DNA of 64,000 bases from CBDDFS01 sp965227255 (GCA_965227255.1 CBDDFS010000002.1:1178001-1242000), one strand, 5' to 3'. Shown: positions 47,623-56,759, counted from the first letter of the stretch. Numbers and translations are program-made. The notes: generated by a model from the letters alone, not told the origin.

Positions 47623-47904
47623 ATGACCGAATATCCAAAAGAAATAAAGCAATTCTTAAATGAAGAAGGAAGTTCATTTGAACTGATTCTTTTCAATGAC
47701 GACTTTCATGATTTCGATTTCGTCATCGATAAATTGAAGTTGCACTGCGGTCATACAGAAGAGCAAGCAGAACAGTCTGCTCTTATCGCTCACCACAACG
47801 GAGAGGCAAGTGTTCTGCTGGGAGGTGAAGACCGAATCCAGAAGATTCGCAATAAACTGGCCCATGAAGGTCTGCTCGTTGATTCCAGAAAAGTGGTGGT
47901 GTAA
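47623..47904 (+). CDS. clpS: ClpS-like adaptor
   Basis: The open frame runs back to 47410 inside the giant gene, but the ATG at 47623 gives a 93-residue protein of ClpS length. The ILFNDDFHDFDFVIDKL segment has the NDD motif of ClpS, and EEQAEQSALIAHHNGEASVL matches the following helix and strand. ClpS presents N-degron proteins to ClpAP. The consensus is weak outside these motifs, so a divergent ClpS is the best reading. Confidence 0.75.
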   Translation: MTEYPKEIKQFLNEEGSSFELILFNDDFHDFDFVIDKLKLHCGHTEEQAEQSALIAHHNGEASVLLGGEDRIQKIRNKLAHEGLLVDSRKVVV

Positions 47905-47930
47905 AACCCTTTACTTAAGTAAGAGTTTTC
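47903..47930 (+). terminator. Terminator hairpin after clpS
   Basis: A long inverted repeat with centre TTACTTAAGTAA and flanks AAAACCCT / AGAGTTTT (one mismatch) begins at the clpS stop codon. The A tract before and T tract after the stem suggest an intrinsic terminator, here ending the rightward run that starts at DUF1599. Confidence 0.6.
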
Positions 47931-47977
47931 CTGAAAATAAAATCGATTAACTTTATTGGTTTAGCTATCTGATGTAA

Positions 47978-48667
47978 ATGAATTTTTTGAGAATAATTCC
48001 TCTTCTCCTTTCGATGCTCTTAACAATTCAATCTCATTCACAGAGTTGCGACATTGCCATTGATAGTACCTACGAAGTAATAACCGAAGATAGAACCATC
48101 AACAGACCACATAAAACGAAGCTTTGGGTCTGTGAAGGCGTCACACTGGATGCCACCTATCTTGAATTTACAATTGTCGTAGTGGAAGCCAACGTAAAAC
48201 TTAAGGCCTTTGGTCTGGCAAACTATTTCTACCTGAAAGATAGCGCCCATGTTGAATTAACCGGCGACAGTCACACCATTTATAAAGACTCAACAGTTAC
48301 TCTGATTGATTCGGCTGATTTTTCAACTATCTATTCTTGCGATTCAATCACTTATGATTATTCCAACATCCCCGACCAGAATTGTTTCAATATTCCCACA
48401 GGAATGAATGAGACCCGTGAAATGTTTATTCCATCAATATTTCCCAACCCTTGCCATGGTCAATTGCAAATTAATGTCAGTAACTATACTAATGTTCAAC
48501 TGACACTGTATAATTCAGCTGGTTATGTAGTTATGAGCCAAAAAATTGCCTGCTGTGGTAGACAGACAATACAAATCCCTACTTACGTTCAAGACGGAAT
48601 TTACTTCATTCATCTCAATCATAGAGGTGATATCCTGAGCCAGAAACTAATAATATCGAGAAACTGA
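47978..48667 (+). CDS. Secreted protein with T9SS type A sorting domain
   Basis: The 229-residue protein has a signal peptide (residues 1-23, ending SHSQ), a short beta-rich region of about 120 residues with repeated strand-turn units (VTLDATYLEFTIV, VKLKAFGLANYF, VELTGDSHTIY), and a C-terminal sorting domain with IFPNPCHGQLQINVS and QDGIYFIHL. The stacked strands of the mature part suggest a small beta-helix, a guess. Export by the type IX system is inferred. Confidence 0.8.
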   Translation: MNFLRIIPLLLSMLLTIQSHSQSCDIAIDSTYEVITEDRTINRPHKTKLWVCEGVTLDATYLEFTIVVVEANVKLKAFGLANYFYLKDSAHVELTGDSHTIYKDSTVTLIDSADFSTIYSCDSITYDYSNIPDQNCFNIPTGMNETREMFIPSIFPNPCHGQLQINVSNYTNVQLTLYNSAGYVVMSQKIACCGRQTIQIPTYVQDGIYFIHLNHRGDILSQKLIISRN

Positions 48668-48692
48668 GGAGCTTTTTTAAGTATCTTTAAGT

Positions 48693-49073
48693 GTGTTTAA
48701 GTTGCTGGTTTATATATTCTTATCCTTCATTTGTTGTACGTCACTGAGTGCTCAGGAAGACAGTAATGCATCTTCGGCACAGGAATCTTCAACTTCTGTA
48801 TTACTCGAAACCCAACCCATTTCCCTTTATTCGGTAATTGATCCTGACGATTCAGGTTTGTTAATAGATCAAGAAAGGTCGAATCAGGAATGGCTTAAAA
48901 CATCAATTTATCAATTGTCATTCTGGAGAACAGAACAGAAATTTTTAGGCATGACTTTATGTGAGCCGATAAGCTTTGATTGGGAGGTCTGGGGTGATAA
49001 CAAATATTCCGACTTGAACAGGTATGTTAAGGACATGGAATATCAAAGGTTCATATCACTTTGCCCCAATTAA
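48693..49073 (+). CDS. Small secreted hypothetical protein
   Basis: The 126-residue product begins at a GTG, with a hydrophobic signal peptide (residues 1-20, ending SLSAQ) then a serine-rich stretch. No family is recognised. Its mature part has no sorting tail and no lipobox beyond a pair of cysteines inside the signal core (ICC). It abuts the next gene directly, which favours real translation. Confidence 0.55.
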   Translation: MFKLLVYIFLSFICCTSLSAQEDSNASSAQESSTSVLLETQPISLYSVIDPDDSGLLIDQERSNQEWLKTSIYQLSFWRTEQKFLGMTLCEPISFDWEVWGDNKYSDLNRYVKDMEYQRFISLCPN

Positions 49074-49442
49074 ATGCAATTGCTCTTACAAATACTTATA
49101 GGGCTTGTCGCAGCCGAACATGCCTATTTCTTCTACTTTGAATTCTTTAAGTGGGAAAGCAGAGGGCCGAAGGTATTTGGCAGAAGAGGAGAGAACTTTT
49201 ACAAAGACACGAAGGCCATGGCAGCCAACCAGGGACTTTATAATGCTTTTCTGGCTGCCGGACTGATCTGGACTTTCTTCATTGAATCTCAAATATGGAG
49301 AACCAATGTTTCGATCTTCTTTCTGTCCTGCGTCGTCCTTGCAGGATTATACGGTGCTTACAGTGTAGATAAAAAGATCTTCTGGGTTCAGGGAATGCCA
49401 GCTTTATTAGCCTTGGTGATAATTCTGAGTTCAGGTTTGTAA
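49074..49442 (+). CDS. DUF1304-type membrane protein
   Basis: The 122-residue protein has four hydrophobic helices and the DUF1304 motifs: AAEHAYFFYFEFFKWES near the start, FGRRGENF and ANQGLYNAFLAAGL in the middle, and a glycine-containing third helix AGLYGAYSV. DUF1304 proteins are small inner-membrane proteins of unknown function. It starts immediately after the preceding stop codon. Confidence 0.85.
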   Translation: MQLLLQILIGLVAAEHAYFFYFEFFKWESRGPKVFGRRGENFYKDTKAMAANQGLYNAFLAAGLIWTFFIESQIWRTNVSIFFLSCVVLAGLYGAYSVDKKIFWVQGMPALLALVIILSSGL

Positions 49443-49646
49443 AATTAGAGAGCAAGAAGTATGCAATTATAATTCTAAGTGAAAGGTGATTTTCATTTAT
49501 CACTTTTACTACTTATTCCTTGCTTTCTACTTTTAGAAAGTTTCCTTTTATTTCTTATTGACACGGGATTAAATATCCCTATTGGGCAAGTCATGAAATG
49601 GATCAAAAAAATCACAGCGCTATGCGCTGCCAAATCTTTTCAAGAA

Positions 49647-49677
49647 AAAATGCGCTCAAGCAGGCTTGGCGCATTTT
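49647..49677 (-). terminator. Intrinsic terminator after tRNA-Arg
   Basis: AAAATGCGC with CAAG on one side and CTTG with GCGCATTTT on the other form a long stem with one bulged T and a CAGG loop. Read on the minus strand it is followed by a T run and lies 37 bases past the tRNA 3' end, so it probably ends the tRNA transcript. It may act in both directions. Confidence 0.65.
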
Positions 49678-49714
49678 CCTTTCAAAGCTTTGAGCTCTGA
49701 TTTTTTGATCATCG

Positions 49715-49788
49715 TGAACCCGCAGGGATTCGAACCCCGAATCTCCTGATCCGTAGTCAGGTGCAGTATCCAGTTATGCTACGGGTCC
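49715..49788 (-). tRNA. tRNA-Arg (anticodon ACG)
   Basis: On the minus strand the 74-base sequence folds as a cloverleaf: acceptor GGACCCG with CGGGTTC (one G-T pair), anticodon stem CCTGA/TCAGG with loop CTACGGA giving anticodon ACG, and T arm CGGGG-TTCGAAT-CCCTG. The discriminator base is A. CCA is not encoded. Anticodon ACG reads CGU, CGC and CGA codons after A34 deamination to inosine. Confidence 0.95.
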
Positions 49789-49829
49789 ATTTTTGGAGGG
49801 GCAAAGATAAGGTCTTTCTTTTTATCGAC

Positions 49830-50345
49830 TTATTCTTCTACCGGCTTTTCTTTCTTGACAACTAGTTTCGCTATTTGGTTGTAATTGAAGAAAAGATAAA
49901 ATCCAAAAATGACCTGAATCAAAGTCGACAACCAGAAGAATTCATTCTCTGAATTCTGCTCAATCATATAATTCTGTTGTCGGATTACAGTGAGCGTTTC
50001 TCCAATAAGAATGGGTAGTTTGTTAAGAACCATAAAACCACCCAGAATAATTGAAGCAATTTTCACGATCACTCCTTCTTCCAGTTTGCCTGAATCGATA
50101 TGATCAGATGAAAAATTCCCTTCCAGTTTCAAGAGATTGACAATTTTATCGGCTGCACTTATCAGAAGAACCGTAAGGCCAATTATTCCAGCCAGTATTA
50201 TAAGGGTCCAGATCAATGCATCTATTTCTAGTTCCGCATAGAACAGAATTGGAATGTATTGTGGAAATATGGTTAAAAGGGTCTGAATCAACCAATACAG
50301 ACCAAACAATTTGATAACCAGGATAAAAAAGTCTCGAACTTTCAT
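49830..50345 (-). CDS. Hypothetical membrane protein
   Basis: The 171-residue product has four hydrophobic segments (about residues 5-32, 43-65, 90-112 and 138-158) and a lysine- and glutamate-rich C terminus. No family is recognised. It lies between the tRNA gene and the TolC-family gene, separated from the latter by 49 bases in the same direction, so it may be a late member of that operon. Confidence 0.6.
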   Translation of the reverse strand: MKVRDFFILVIKLFGLYWLIQTLLTIFPQYIPILFYAELEIDALIWTLIILAGIIGLTVLLISAADKIVNLLKLEGNFSSDHIDSGKLEEGVIVKIASIILGGFMVLNKLPILIGETLTVIRQQNYMIEQNSENEFFWLSTLIQVIFGFYLFFNYNQIAKLVVKKEKPVEE

Positions 50346-50394
50346 GCGGATAATTTCTATAAATATAGAAAAAGCGACTATCCAAACATCAGGC

Positions 50395-51792
50395 TTATTC
50401 GTTAGCCAAAAGCCCTGTGGCGTATCTAGATTTCAGCCAAGCAACCTGATTCTTTCCCTGAAGGTCGATCAGCTTTGTTCTTGCATTGATCAATCCCAAT
50501 TCCCGTTGATTGACAAGAAATAGAGAGCTTTCACCCACATCAAAGAGGTCTCTTTCTCCTTGCAGCAATATCAGGTAATCATCGGCTACTTGTTGGGCCG
50601 TTTCTATCTGTGAAGTGGTAATCTCAAATTCATTAATGGCAGCATTGGCCTTGTATTTCAGCGTAGCCTGTTTTGGTTCAAGCTGATACTGGGCTTCCCT
50701 GAGTCTTATATTGGTCATTTTCAATTCTCCCCTTTCTCTTCTCAGGAAAATGGGCATGCTGAATTCCAATCCCCAGATCCGGTTCTCGTTGATATTCCAT
50801 TCATCATTCCTCCATTGATCCTGTCCGGCGATCAAATTATATTTCAAATTCAGTTTAGGCTTGATCTGTTCTCTTTTCCATCTCCTTTCATAGGTCAAAC
50901 CATCAATCTTCAATCTGGCTGTTTGAAGCTCAGGGTGAGATGAGATCAGACTATCAAGTCGGTTGGCATTTATTATGTTTAAATTACTGTTCGCAAGAGT
51001 ATCGGGGATGGTGTTTTCCTGCAATTCCAGTGGGATCTGACCATCCTGCCATAAATAGACGGATAACAGGATAGATGAGTTCTGAAATTTCAACCTGGCA
51101 TCCCTGAGAAGAATGATCCTGTTCTGCACCTGAATGCCGGCTTCCACCGTATCCATGCTTCTTCTGTCACCCAATTCAACACCTTGCACAACGGCTTCAT
51201 ATCTGATTTCAGCCAGTTCAAGGGCCTCTTCAAAAACTTCCATCTGTTTGTATGCGACAAACCAATCCCAGTAAGCCGATCCCGCCTCAAGAAGAAGATC
51301 ATTCAACAATAGAATACGCTGAAATTCTGTGGCATTCATATAGATCTTGGCCTTCTGATATTCTAGTCGCCTTTTATCCATGAACAGACCTTCTCCAATA
51401 GGAATGTTCACACCGGCGAAATACTGACCATTTTCAGGAACCACGTTTTCGGGATTCAGAAAATCACCCGAATTCTGATCCAATCCACCTTCAATGTCAA
51501 TGCCCAACCAGGTGGGTATCCTGAGACCGGCTGTATTCAGATCATAGTAGTCAGAGTTATCGTATACCTTATTACCCGATTGATAATAGATCTCCGGATC
51601 GAAATTCCCGCGGCTCTGCTGCATGGCAGCTTCCCCCTGGAGAACCCTCAGGTCAGCCACCTTTGCAAGCGGGTGATCGGCCTTCACAATATTCATGTAG
51701 TCATCGAAGCTAAGTATGGTATTGTCCTGTGCATTGACAGAAGTCAGCCATAATGTGCTCGACAGCAATATGTAAATGAGTCTATTTTTCAT
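50395..51792 (-). CDS. TolC-family outer membrane channel protein
   Basis: The 465-residue protein has a signal peptide (residues 1-21, ending VNAQ) and the internally repeated helical and strand pattern of TolC: two similar halves of about 200 residues, with conserved AYWDWFVAYKQMEV in the first and AAINEFEITTSQIE in the second. It would form the outer-membrane exit duct of the export system formed with the two upstream genes. It overlaps the HlyD gene by 11 bases. Confidence 0.9.
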   Translation of the reverse strand: MKNRLIYILLSSTLWLTSVNAQDNTILSFDDYMNIVKADHPLAKVADLRVLQGEAAMQQSRGNFDPEIYYQSGNKVYDNSDYYDLNTAGLRIPTWLGIDIEGGLDQNSGDFLNPENVVPENGQYFAGVNIPIGEGLFMDKRRLEYQKAKIYMNATEFQRILLLNDLLLEAGSAYWDWFVAYKQMEVFEEALELAEIRYEAVVQGVELGDRRSMDTVEAGIQVQNRIILLRDARLKFQNSSILLSVYLWQDGQIPLELQENTIPDTLANSNLNIINANRLDSLISSHPELQTARLKIDGLTYERRWKREQIKPKLNLKYNLIAGQDQWRNDEWNINENRIWGLEFSMPIFLRRERGELKMTNIRLREAQYQLEPKQATLKYKANAAINEFEITTSQIETAQQVADDYLILLQGERDLFDVGESSLFLVNQRELGLINARTKLIDLQGKNQVAWLKSRYATGLLANE

Positions 51793-53137
51793 TTTCTTTT
51801 TTCTTATTCTCCTCTAATTCCGGATAATAATCAGGTGGGAAACCGTTGATCTGTCGCCACAATTCATACCAGATCGGTACATCCTTCAAAAGGATCATAT
51901 TGTCGGTTCCGGCTCCAACTCTCAAGGCATCGGGCCATGGATGATCATTCGGATCCGGAGAAAGAAGTAATCGGTATAATCCATTTTCACTGATGAAGTT
52001 GTCAATGGCTACAATATTTCCTCCATAGGTTCCATAACTGGTGTTTGGCCATCCGGAGAATACGATGGCAGGCCATCCATCAAATTGAATCCTCACATGC
52101 TGTCCTTTCTTGATCAATGGAAGGTCGAGCGGACGTATGTACATCTCAACGGCCAGATCATAATTCGCGGGCATAATGCTCAAAATATCTTCGCCTTCCT
52201 TCAGGGTCTCTCCCAAACCCGACTGTATGGTCTTTGTAATGTATCCATCCTGAGGTGCGGTGATGTAATACATGCCGGATCGCACCGAATAGTTCATGTA
52301 CTGATTTTGAAGTTTCGTAACCACGGCTTCAGCGTCATACATATTCGACAAGGCAGTGTACTTTTCAGATTCGGCCTTTGAAATCTCATCTCTGTATTGT
52401 GCCTGAATAGATGTCAATTCCACTTTGGCATTGATCACTTCATTCTCACTTGTAAGTAAATTGTTCTTTTCAGAGATCATATTTGCCTGGGTCTTCTGAA
52501 CATTCAGACGCCGTGTTTCGAGATCTGTCAGAGATTTCAATCCTTTCTCATACATCTCCTCCATACGCTTCAATTGCGCATTGGCAATTTCATAGTTCAC
52601 AAGCGCCGCCTGGTAGTCGATGCTGTCACTGGTTACCTTCAATCTGGCCTGTTTCATTTTATTCTCGGCCTGCTCCAGTTTGAGCAAAGATGTCTGGGAT
52701 AAAGCGTCAATCTGTGCATCCAGAGCCTTCACTTTTTCCATGTATGAATTCACAGCCATCTCTTTCGATTTGAGCTGTTCTTGTGTACGTCCCAATAGAT
52801 TTGGATCGAAATAATCGTCTTTGATCTCCGATATGAAAAGTATGGTGTCTCCACGGTGAACGAAATCACCTTCTTTCACAAACCACTTCTCAATCCTTCC
52901 GGCAATGATGGCAGGAATGGTCTGTGGTCTTTGATCGGGCTTCAGAGCCGTAACTCTACCATGTGACCGGATATTCTGTGTCCATGGCAGGAAAAGCAGG
53001 ATGAATCCTATGATAAAGAATGCCGTGAATACCCGTATGGTTTGACGGGAAGTGGACTTTGATTCCACTTGCTTCAGAGATTCCAAGGAAGTCCTGTCAA
53101 TCTCTTTATCTACGCGTTTGAGTGATATATTTAACAT
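51782..53137 (-). CDS. HlyD-family periplasmic adaptor
   Basis: The 451-residue protein has one membrane anchor near residues 35-53, a lipoyl/biotinyl-like half motif (IAGRIEKWFVKEGDFVHRGDTIL), a long coiled-coil hairpin (about residues 115-270), and the second half motif (ITAPQDGYITKTI) followed by a beta-barrel. That is the adaptor of type I secretion and related ABC efflux. The C-terminal WYELWRQINGFPPDYYPE tail is an extension I cannot name. It lies between the ABC and TolC genes. Confidence 0.93.
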   Translation of the reverse strand: MLNISLKRVDKEIDRTSLESLKQVESKSTSRQTIRVFTAFFIIGFILLFLPWTQNIRSHGRVTALKPDQRPQTIPAIIAGRIEKWFVKEGDFVHRGDTILFISEIKDDYFDPNLLGRTQEQLKSKEMAVNSYMEKVKALDAQIDALSQTSLLKLEQAENKMKQARLKVTSDSIDYQAALVNYEIANAQLKRMEEMYEKGLKSLTDLETRRLNVQKTQANMISEKNNLLTSENEVINAKVELTSIQAQYRDEISKAESEKYTALSNMYDAEAVVTKLQNQYMNYSVRSGMYYITAPQDGYITKTIQSGLGETLKEGEDILSIMPANYDLAVEMYIRPLDLPLIKKGQHVRIQFDGWPAIVFSGWPNTSYGTYGGNIVAIDNFISENGLYRLLLSPDPNDHPWPDALRVGAGTDNMILLKDVPIWYELWRQINGFPPDYYPELEENKKKENEK

Positions 53138-53149
53138 GATTCCTCTTAT

Positions 53150-54841
53150 TTATTTTTTTCGTTCTTCAATCTTTGCAATTCGTCCCTTATCCAGATGGAT
53201 GATCTTATCAGCCATTTTCTTTGCATAGTCTTCATTACTGATAAGAACCAGGGTCCACGGAAGGAAAGACTCCATCAAAGCGGCAGAAATTCTTTTTCGT
53301 TCTACTTCATCAATGTGCTCCAGGCTGTCTTCTACTAACAATAGCTTCGGTTTTCCAACGATTCCCCTTGCCAGAAGGACTTTCTGTACCATACTTCGTG
53401 GAAGTTTTCTGCCTTCGGCTTTAAGTTTGGTCTGAAATCCATGAGGCAATGACTGAACAAATTCATTCATGCCGAGCATATCTGAGGCCCACTGTGCATC
53501 TTTTAATCCAAGACCTTCCCGGCCCATGGTAATGTTCTCGAGCAGACTTCCTTCAAAAAGGACTTCCTGACTCAGACTGTCACCAATAACCCTTCGCAAG
53601 GAGGATGATTTGATATTGGAAAGGGGCAAGCCTTCAAAAGAGATGATGCCCTCATTGCTCTCGTAAAGTCCGGCTATCAGTTGCAGCATTGTACTTCGAC
53701 CGGATGCGTTTTGTCCGGAGATTACAACTTTCTCTCCTCGATTGACTTTCATGTTAATATCCTCGAGCACATTATGTTTTTGTCCCGGGTATTTAAAGGA
53801 GACTTCTTTGAATTCGAAGTTGATACCTCCTTCCTCACAGTGATCAACAAGGTCAACTCCATTTTCTTCCTCTAATTCGAGATCTGTTACCTGACCAACT
53901 TTTTCCAATCCTGTCAGAACATCATAAATGGTTTCCAAACTAAGTATGAGTTTTTCTACCGATGCCATAACGAGCAGGATGATGATCTCTGCTGCGATAA
54001 ACTGACCGATATTCATTAATTGCTCCATTACAAGGATTCCACCGATGGCCAACAATCCTGTGGCCACAAGCACTTTAAAGATGACCATAAGGGAGTACTG
54101 CTGGACAAGGATCTTAAAGTGACTTTCCCTGGCCCATAGATATTGAGATACTTCTGAGTCTGTTCTTTCAAGAGGTAAATTGCTGCTTCCAAGGAGTTTG
54201 AAAGAATTTGAAGTCCGGGCTAACTCTTCCAGCCAATGCGCAACCTGATATTTGTGTTTTGATTCCAATAAACTGGCTTCCAAACCTCTTCTGGCAGTGA
54301 ACCTGAATATCACGAAAACAAGGAGAATCAGGATCAGACTGAAGATGATGAAAAAGGGGTGATAGAATGACAAAAGGAGCAGACCGAAGATTACCTGAAG
54401 TACGGCAGAAGAGAAGTCGATCAGGATTTTTGACAAACCTTTCTGCACCGACATCACATCAAAGAACCTGTTCATCAGCTCCGGAGCGTAATGTTTATAG
54501 ATAGCCTCCATCTTAATTCGTGGAATTCTATAGCTGAATTCAAAGGCAGCTCTCGTAAAGATCTTTTGCTGTAAGTCCTCCGTTATTCTTAACTGAAAGA
54601 TTTGAAGAATCCCTGTTACGGCTACACCAAGCACCACGAAGACCACAAGCATGATCCATGATGTACTGATCTGACCTCCCTGAATCAGGTTTACAATGGC
54701 CTGAATACCGAGCGGGAGGGAAAGTCCGACGAGTCCATTAAAGATGGCGTAAGCATATACATTTCGAATCTCTTTCTGATCCGGTTTCAATAAACGCCAG
54801 AATCGGTCCATCGGACTCAATTCAAGTTCTGTTGTTTTCAT
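53150..54841 (-). CDS. ABC exporter-like protein with degenerate ATPase domain
   Basis: The 563-residue protein has a six-helix exporter domain (residues 25-310) and a C-terminal ABC fold, but the motifs are altered. Walker A is GQNASGRST, with arginine 382 in place of the essential lysine. The signature LSGGQ is replaced by LPRSM (480-484). Walker B is LLLVEDS, with Glu 504 for the aspartate and Asp 505 for the catalytic glutamate. The H-loop histidine is Asn 536. ATP hydrolysis is doubtful. There is no N-terminal peptidase domain. It lies between the TetR and HlyD genes; the context is type I secretion-like. Confidence 0.85.
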   Translation of the reverse strand: MKTTELELSPMDRFWRLLKPDQKEIRNVYAYAIFNGLVGLSLPLGIQAIVNLIQGGQISTSWIMLVVFVVLGVAVTGILQIFQLRITEDLQQKIFTRAAFEFSYRIPRIKMEAIYKHYAPELMNRFFDVMSVQKGLSKILIDFSSAVLQVIFGLLLLSFYHPFFIIFSLILILLVFVIFRFTARRGLEASLLESKHKYQVAHWLEELARTSNSFKLLGSSNLPLERTDSEVSQYLWARESHFKILVQQYSLMVIFKVLVATGLLAIGGILVMEQLMNIGQFIAAEIIILLVMASVEKLILSLETIYDVLTGLEKVGQVTDLELEEENGVDLVDHCEEGGINFEFKEVSFKYPGQKHNVLEDINMKVNRGEKVVISGQNASGRSTMLQLIAGLYESNEGIISFEGLPLSNIKSSSLRRVIGDSLSQEVLFEGSLLENITMGREGLGLKDAQWASDMLGMNEFVQSLPHGFQTKLKAEGRKLPRSMVQKVLLARGIVGKPKLLLVEDSLEHIDEVERKRISAALMESFLPWTLVLISNEDYAKKMADKIIHLDKGRIAKIEERKK

Positions 54842-54850
54842 GTGTTTGGA

Positions 54851-55549
54851 TTATTTTCTTTTTCTCGTTTTGTTTTTACCGAGACAATGGAATACCATGG
54901 CTTTATAAAATTGAACCACAGAATCTTCACCTTCACGAACATCTGTAAGTCGAGGTAAGTGCTCGGCAAAGAATCTTTGATGATGTGCACCTTCAATAAC
55001 GGTTGATATCAGCATATGAGGATACTTGTAATCCGGATCTATCTCCAGGATAACATCACTGACCCTCTGCACCAGTTTTTTGTAATTCAGGAAAACTCCC
55101 TCCTTATTTTCTTCATCAACATCTTTTGTCAAGTAAGACTTAGTGCTCTCATTGATAACAATGCGATGCAGTTTTTCCTCATTGATATGAGTAATAGATA
55201 TGTCTTCCTGAATTGGAGAAGTAAGAAGATTAATAGCTCTTTCCAATCTGTCTTTTGGAGATTCTACATTGGCCAGATATATAAAGAGCCGGAAATCAGT
55301 CCATGCCCAGAACCATGATGTGAGATAGAGCAAGAGCTTATGCTTGCTTTCAAAATACCTGTAGACAGAAGCCTCTGTGGACTCAATATTCTGAGCCAGT
55401 CTTTTAAAGGTGAAATGCTCAAAGCCAATTTCATCCATGAGGTCGATACTGCCCTCCAATATTCTTTTACCCAATTCACTCGACTCCGGGTCCTTAATAT
55501 AGATGGAATCGTTGACCGATATACTAATATTTGATAGAATCTGTTTCAT
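54851..55549 (-). CDS. TetR-family transcriptional regulator
   Basis: The frame begins at 55594, but the ATG at 55549 (MKQILSNISISVND) is preferred because it lies beyond the operator-like palindrome and promoter box. The 232-residue protein has an N-terminal TetR helix-turn-helix (RILEGSIDLMDEIGFEHFTFKRLAQNIESTEASVYRYFESKHKLL, about residues 27-72) and a helical ligand domain. It lies 9 bases upstream of the ABC gene and probably controls the export operon and itself. Confidence 0.88.
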   Translation of the reverse strand: MKQILSNISISVNDSIYIKDPESSELGKRILEGSIDLMDEIGFEHFTFKRLAQNIESTEASVYRYFESKHKLLLYLTSWFWAWTDFRLFIYLANVESPKDRLERAINLLTSPIQEDISITHINEEKLHRIVINESTKSYLTKDVDEENKEGVFLNYKKLVQRVSDVILEIDPDYKYPHMLISTVIEGAHHQRFFAEHLPRLTDVREGEDSVVQFYKAMVFHCLGKNKTRKRK

Positions 55550-55567
55550 TTCTGATATATAACATTG

Positions 55568-55590
55568 CAAATATAATAGTAAAACTATTA
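55568..55590 (-). promoter_or_regulatory. TetR operator-like palindrome over a promoter box
   Basis: TAATAGT-AAA-ACTATTA (55574-55590) is a perfect inverted repeat with seven-base arms. Directly against it on the minus strand is an exact TAnnTTTG box, TATATTTG (55568-55575 read in reverse), the -7 element of a leftward promoter 18 bases before the TetR start. A repressor bound to the palindrome would cover the promoter. Flanking CATTGCAAATAT and CAATGCAAATAT form a direct repeat. Confidence 0.55.
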
Positions 55591-55637
55591 ACAATGCAAA
55601 TATTACTTTGTTTTTTTGAAATCAGAAATTCTTTCAA

Positions 55638-56687
55638 ATGACTTATCTTCACCCCATGACTTTGAACCGAATAGCCTCTACTTTAGTTATTCTCATTGCC
55701 ATTGTCGTGATTCTCATTTATGGTCAAAGTCTGCTGATTCCATTTGTTTTTGCAGCACTCCTTTGGATACTTGTAAGAGAGATCAAGCAATGGATGGATA
55801 AGGTTCAATTTATAAAAGAGCGTATTCCTTCATGGTTGAAGTCGTTATTCATAACATTTCTCATCCTGCTCTTGTTTGGCACCATTACCGAGATTCTTAT
55901 TAACAGTACGCGCAGTCTGGCACGTTCCTATGCAACATATCAATCGAACGTGGTAATAATAGTCCAGCAAATAGAGGAATGGTTCGATATAGATGTCAAT
56001 GAAATGATGCTTCAGCAGCGCGATAGTCTGAATTTCACGGCGCTCTTCTCTAGCTTGTTGAACAGTCTTACTTCCATTTTAAGCAGTGCCTTTATGATCC
56101 TTATTTATGCTTTGTTCATCTTTTTGGAGGAAGCTAATTTTTCGAAGAAGCTGACCTTATTATTTAGTACCGAAGAAAAATATGAGCAAGTAGTAGAGCT
56201 GATGGAAAGAATGGAGGATAGTATTACCAAGTATCTCGGACTAAAAGTACTGACCAGTGCCATGACGGGTATTATAAGTTATTTCATCCTGATTTTGATC
56301 GGAGTTGAGGGACCTGCTTTCTGGGCTTTTCTAATATTTCTTCTGAATTTCATTCCGACAATAGGAAGTATCATCGCTACTTTGTTCCCTGCCGTGTTTG
56401 CTGTGTTGCAGTTTGGTGAGATTGTCCCGGGAGGAAGTGTATTGCTTTTTGTAGGACTGGTTCAAGTGGTTATTGGAAATATCATAGAACCACGTTTTAT
56501 GGGCAATAGTTTGAATCTTTCGAGTCTTGTGGCTATCCTGTCACTCATGTTCTGGGGATCGATCTGGGGTGTGATCGGAATGCTATTGAGTATTCCAATA
56601 ACTGTGATCTTAGTAATTGTATTGTCGCAATTCGAGACCACCAGGCCGGTGGCAATTCTGTTGTCGAAAGACGGAAAACTCAATTAA
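55638..56687 (+). CDS. AI-2E family transporter
   Basis: The 349-residue protein has eight hydrophobic segments in the pattern of AI-2E/UPF0118 permeases, with the conserved central region LKVLTSAMTGIISYFILILIGVEGPAFWAFLIF and the later FIPTIGSIIATLFP and IEPRFMGNSLNLSSL motifs. The family exports small molecules or ions (some members are Na+/H+ antiporters); the AI-2 role is known for one member only. It is divergent from the TetR gene and might share its operator. Confidence 0.88.
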   Translation: MTYLHPMTLNRIASTLVILIAIVVILIYGQSLLIPFVFAALLWILVREIKQWMDKVQFIKERIPSWLKSLFITFLILLLFGTITEILINSTRSLARSYATYQSNVVIIVQQIEEWFDIDVNEMMLQQRDSLNFTALFSSLLNSLTSILSSAFMILIYALFIFLEEANFSKKLTLLFSTEEKYEQVVELMERMEDSITKYLGLKVLTSAMTGIISYFILILIGVEGPAFWAFLIFLLNFIPTIGSIIATLFPAVFAVLQFGEIVPGGSVLLFVGLVQVVIGNIIEPRFMGNSLNLSSLVAILSLMFWGSIWGVIGMLLSIPITVILVIVLSQFETTRPVAILLSKDGKLN

Positions 56688-56697
56688 TTATAAATGT

Positions 56698-56737
56698 TAA
56701 ATTATAAGTTATAAGTTGAGGTGTCATTTATAATTTA
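56698..56737. terminator. A/T-rich bidirectional terminator-like repeat
   Basis: TAAATTATAA (56698-56707) and its exact reverse complement TTATAATTTA (56728-56737) lie between two convergent genes. A loop of 20 bases separates them. It is A/T-only and weak as a terminator stem. The left half overlaps a heptanucleotide repeat, TTATAAG twice (56702-56715). Confidence 0.4.
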
Positions 56738-56759
56738 TCATCCATAATTTAAAATTGAA

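Noticed and set aside
49479..49700. A 73-codon frame before the tRNA gene
   Set aside because: Its second half crosses the tRNA terminator hairpin and it has no family feature; it is probably non-coding.
53150..54841. Frameshifted or broken ABC gene
   Set aside because: The frame is intact from start to stop and the membrane part is well preserved; the motif changes are substitutions, not truncation, so it is not called a pseudogene.
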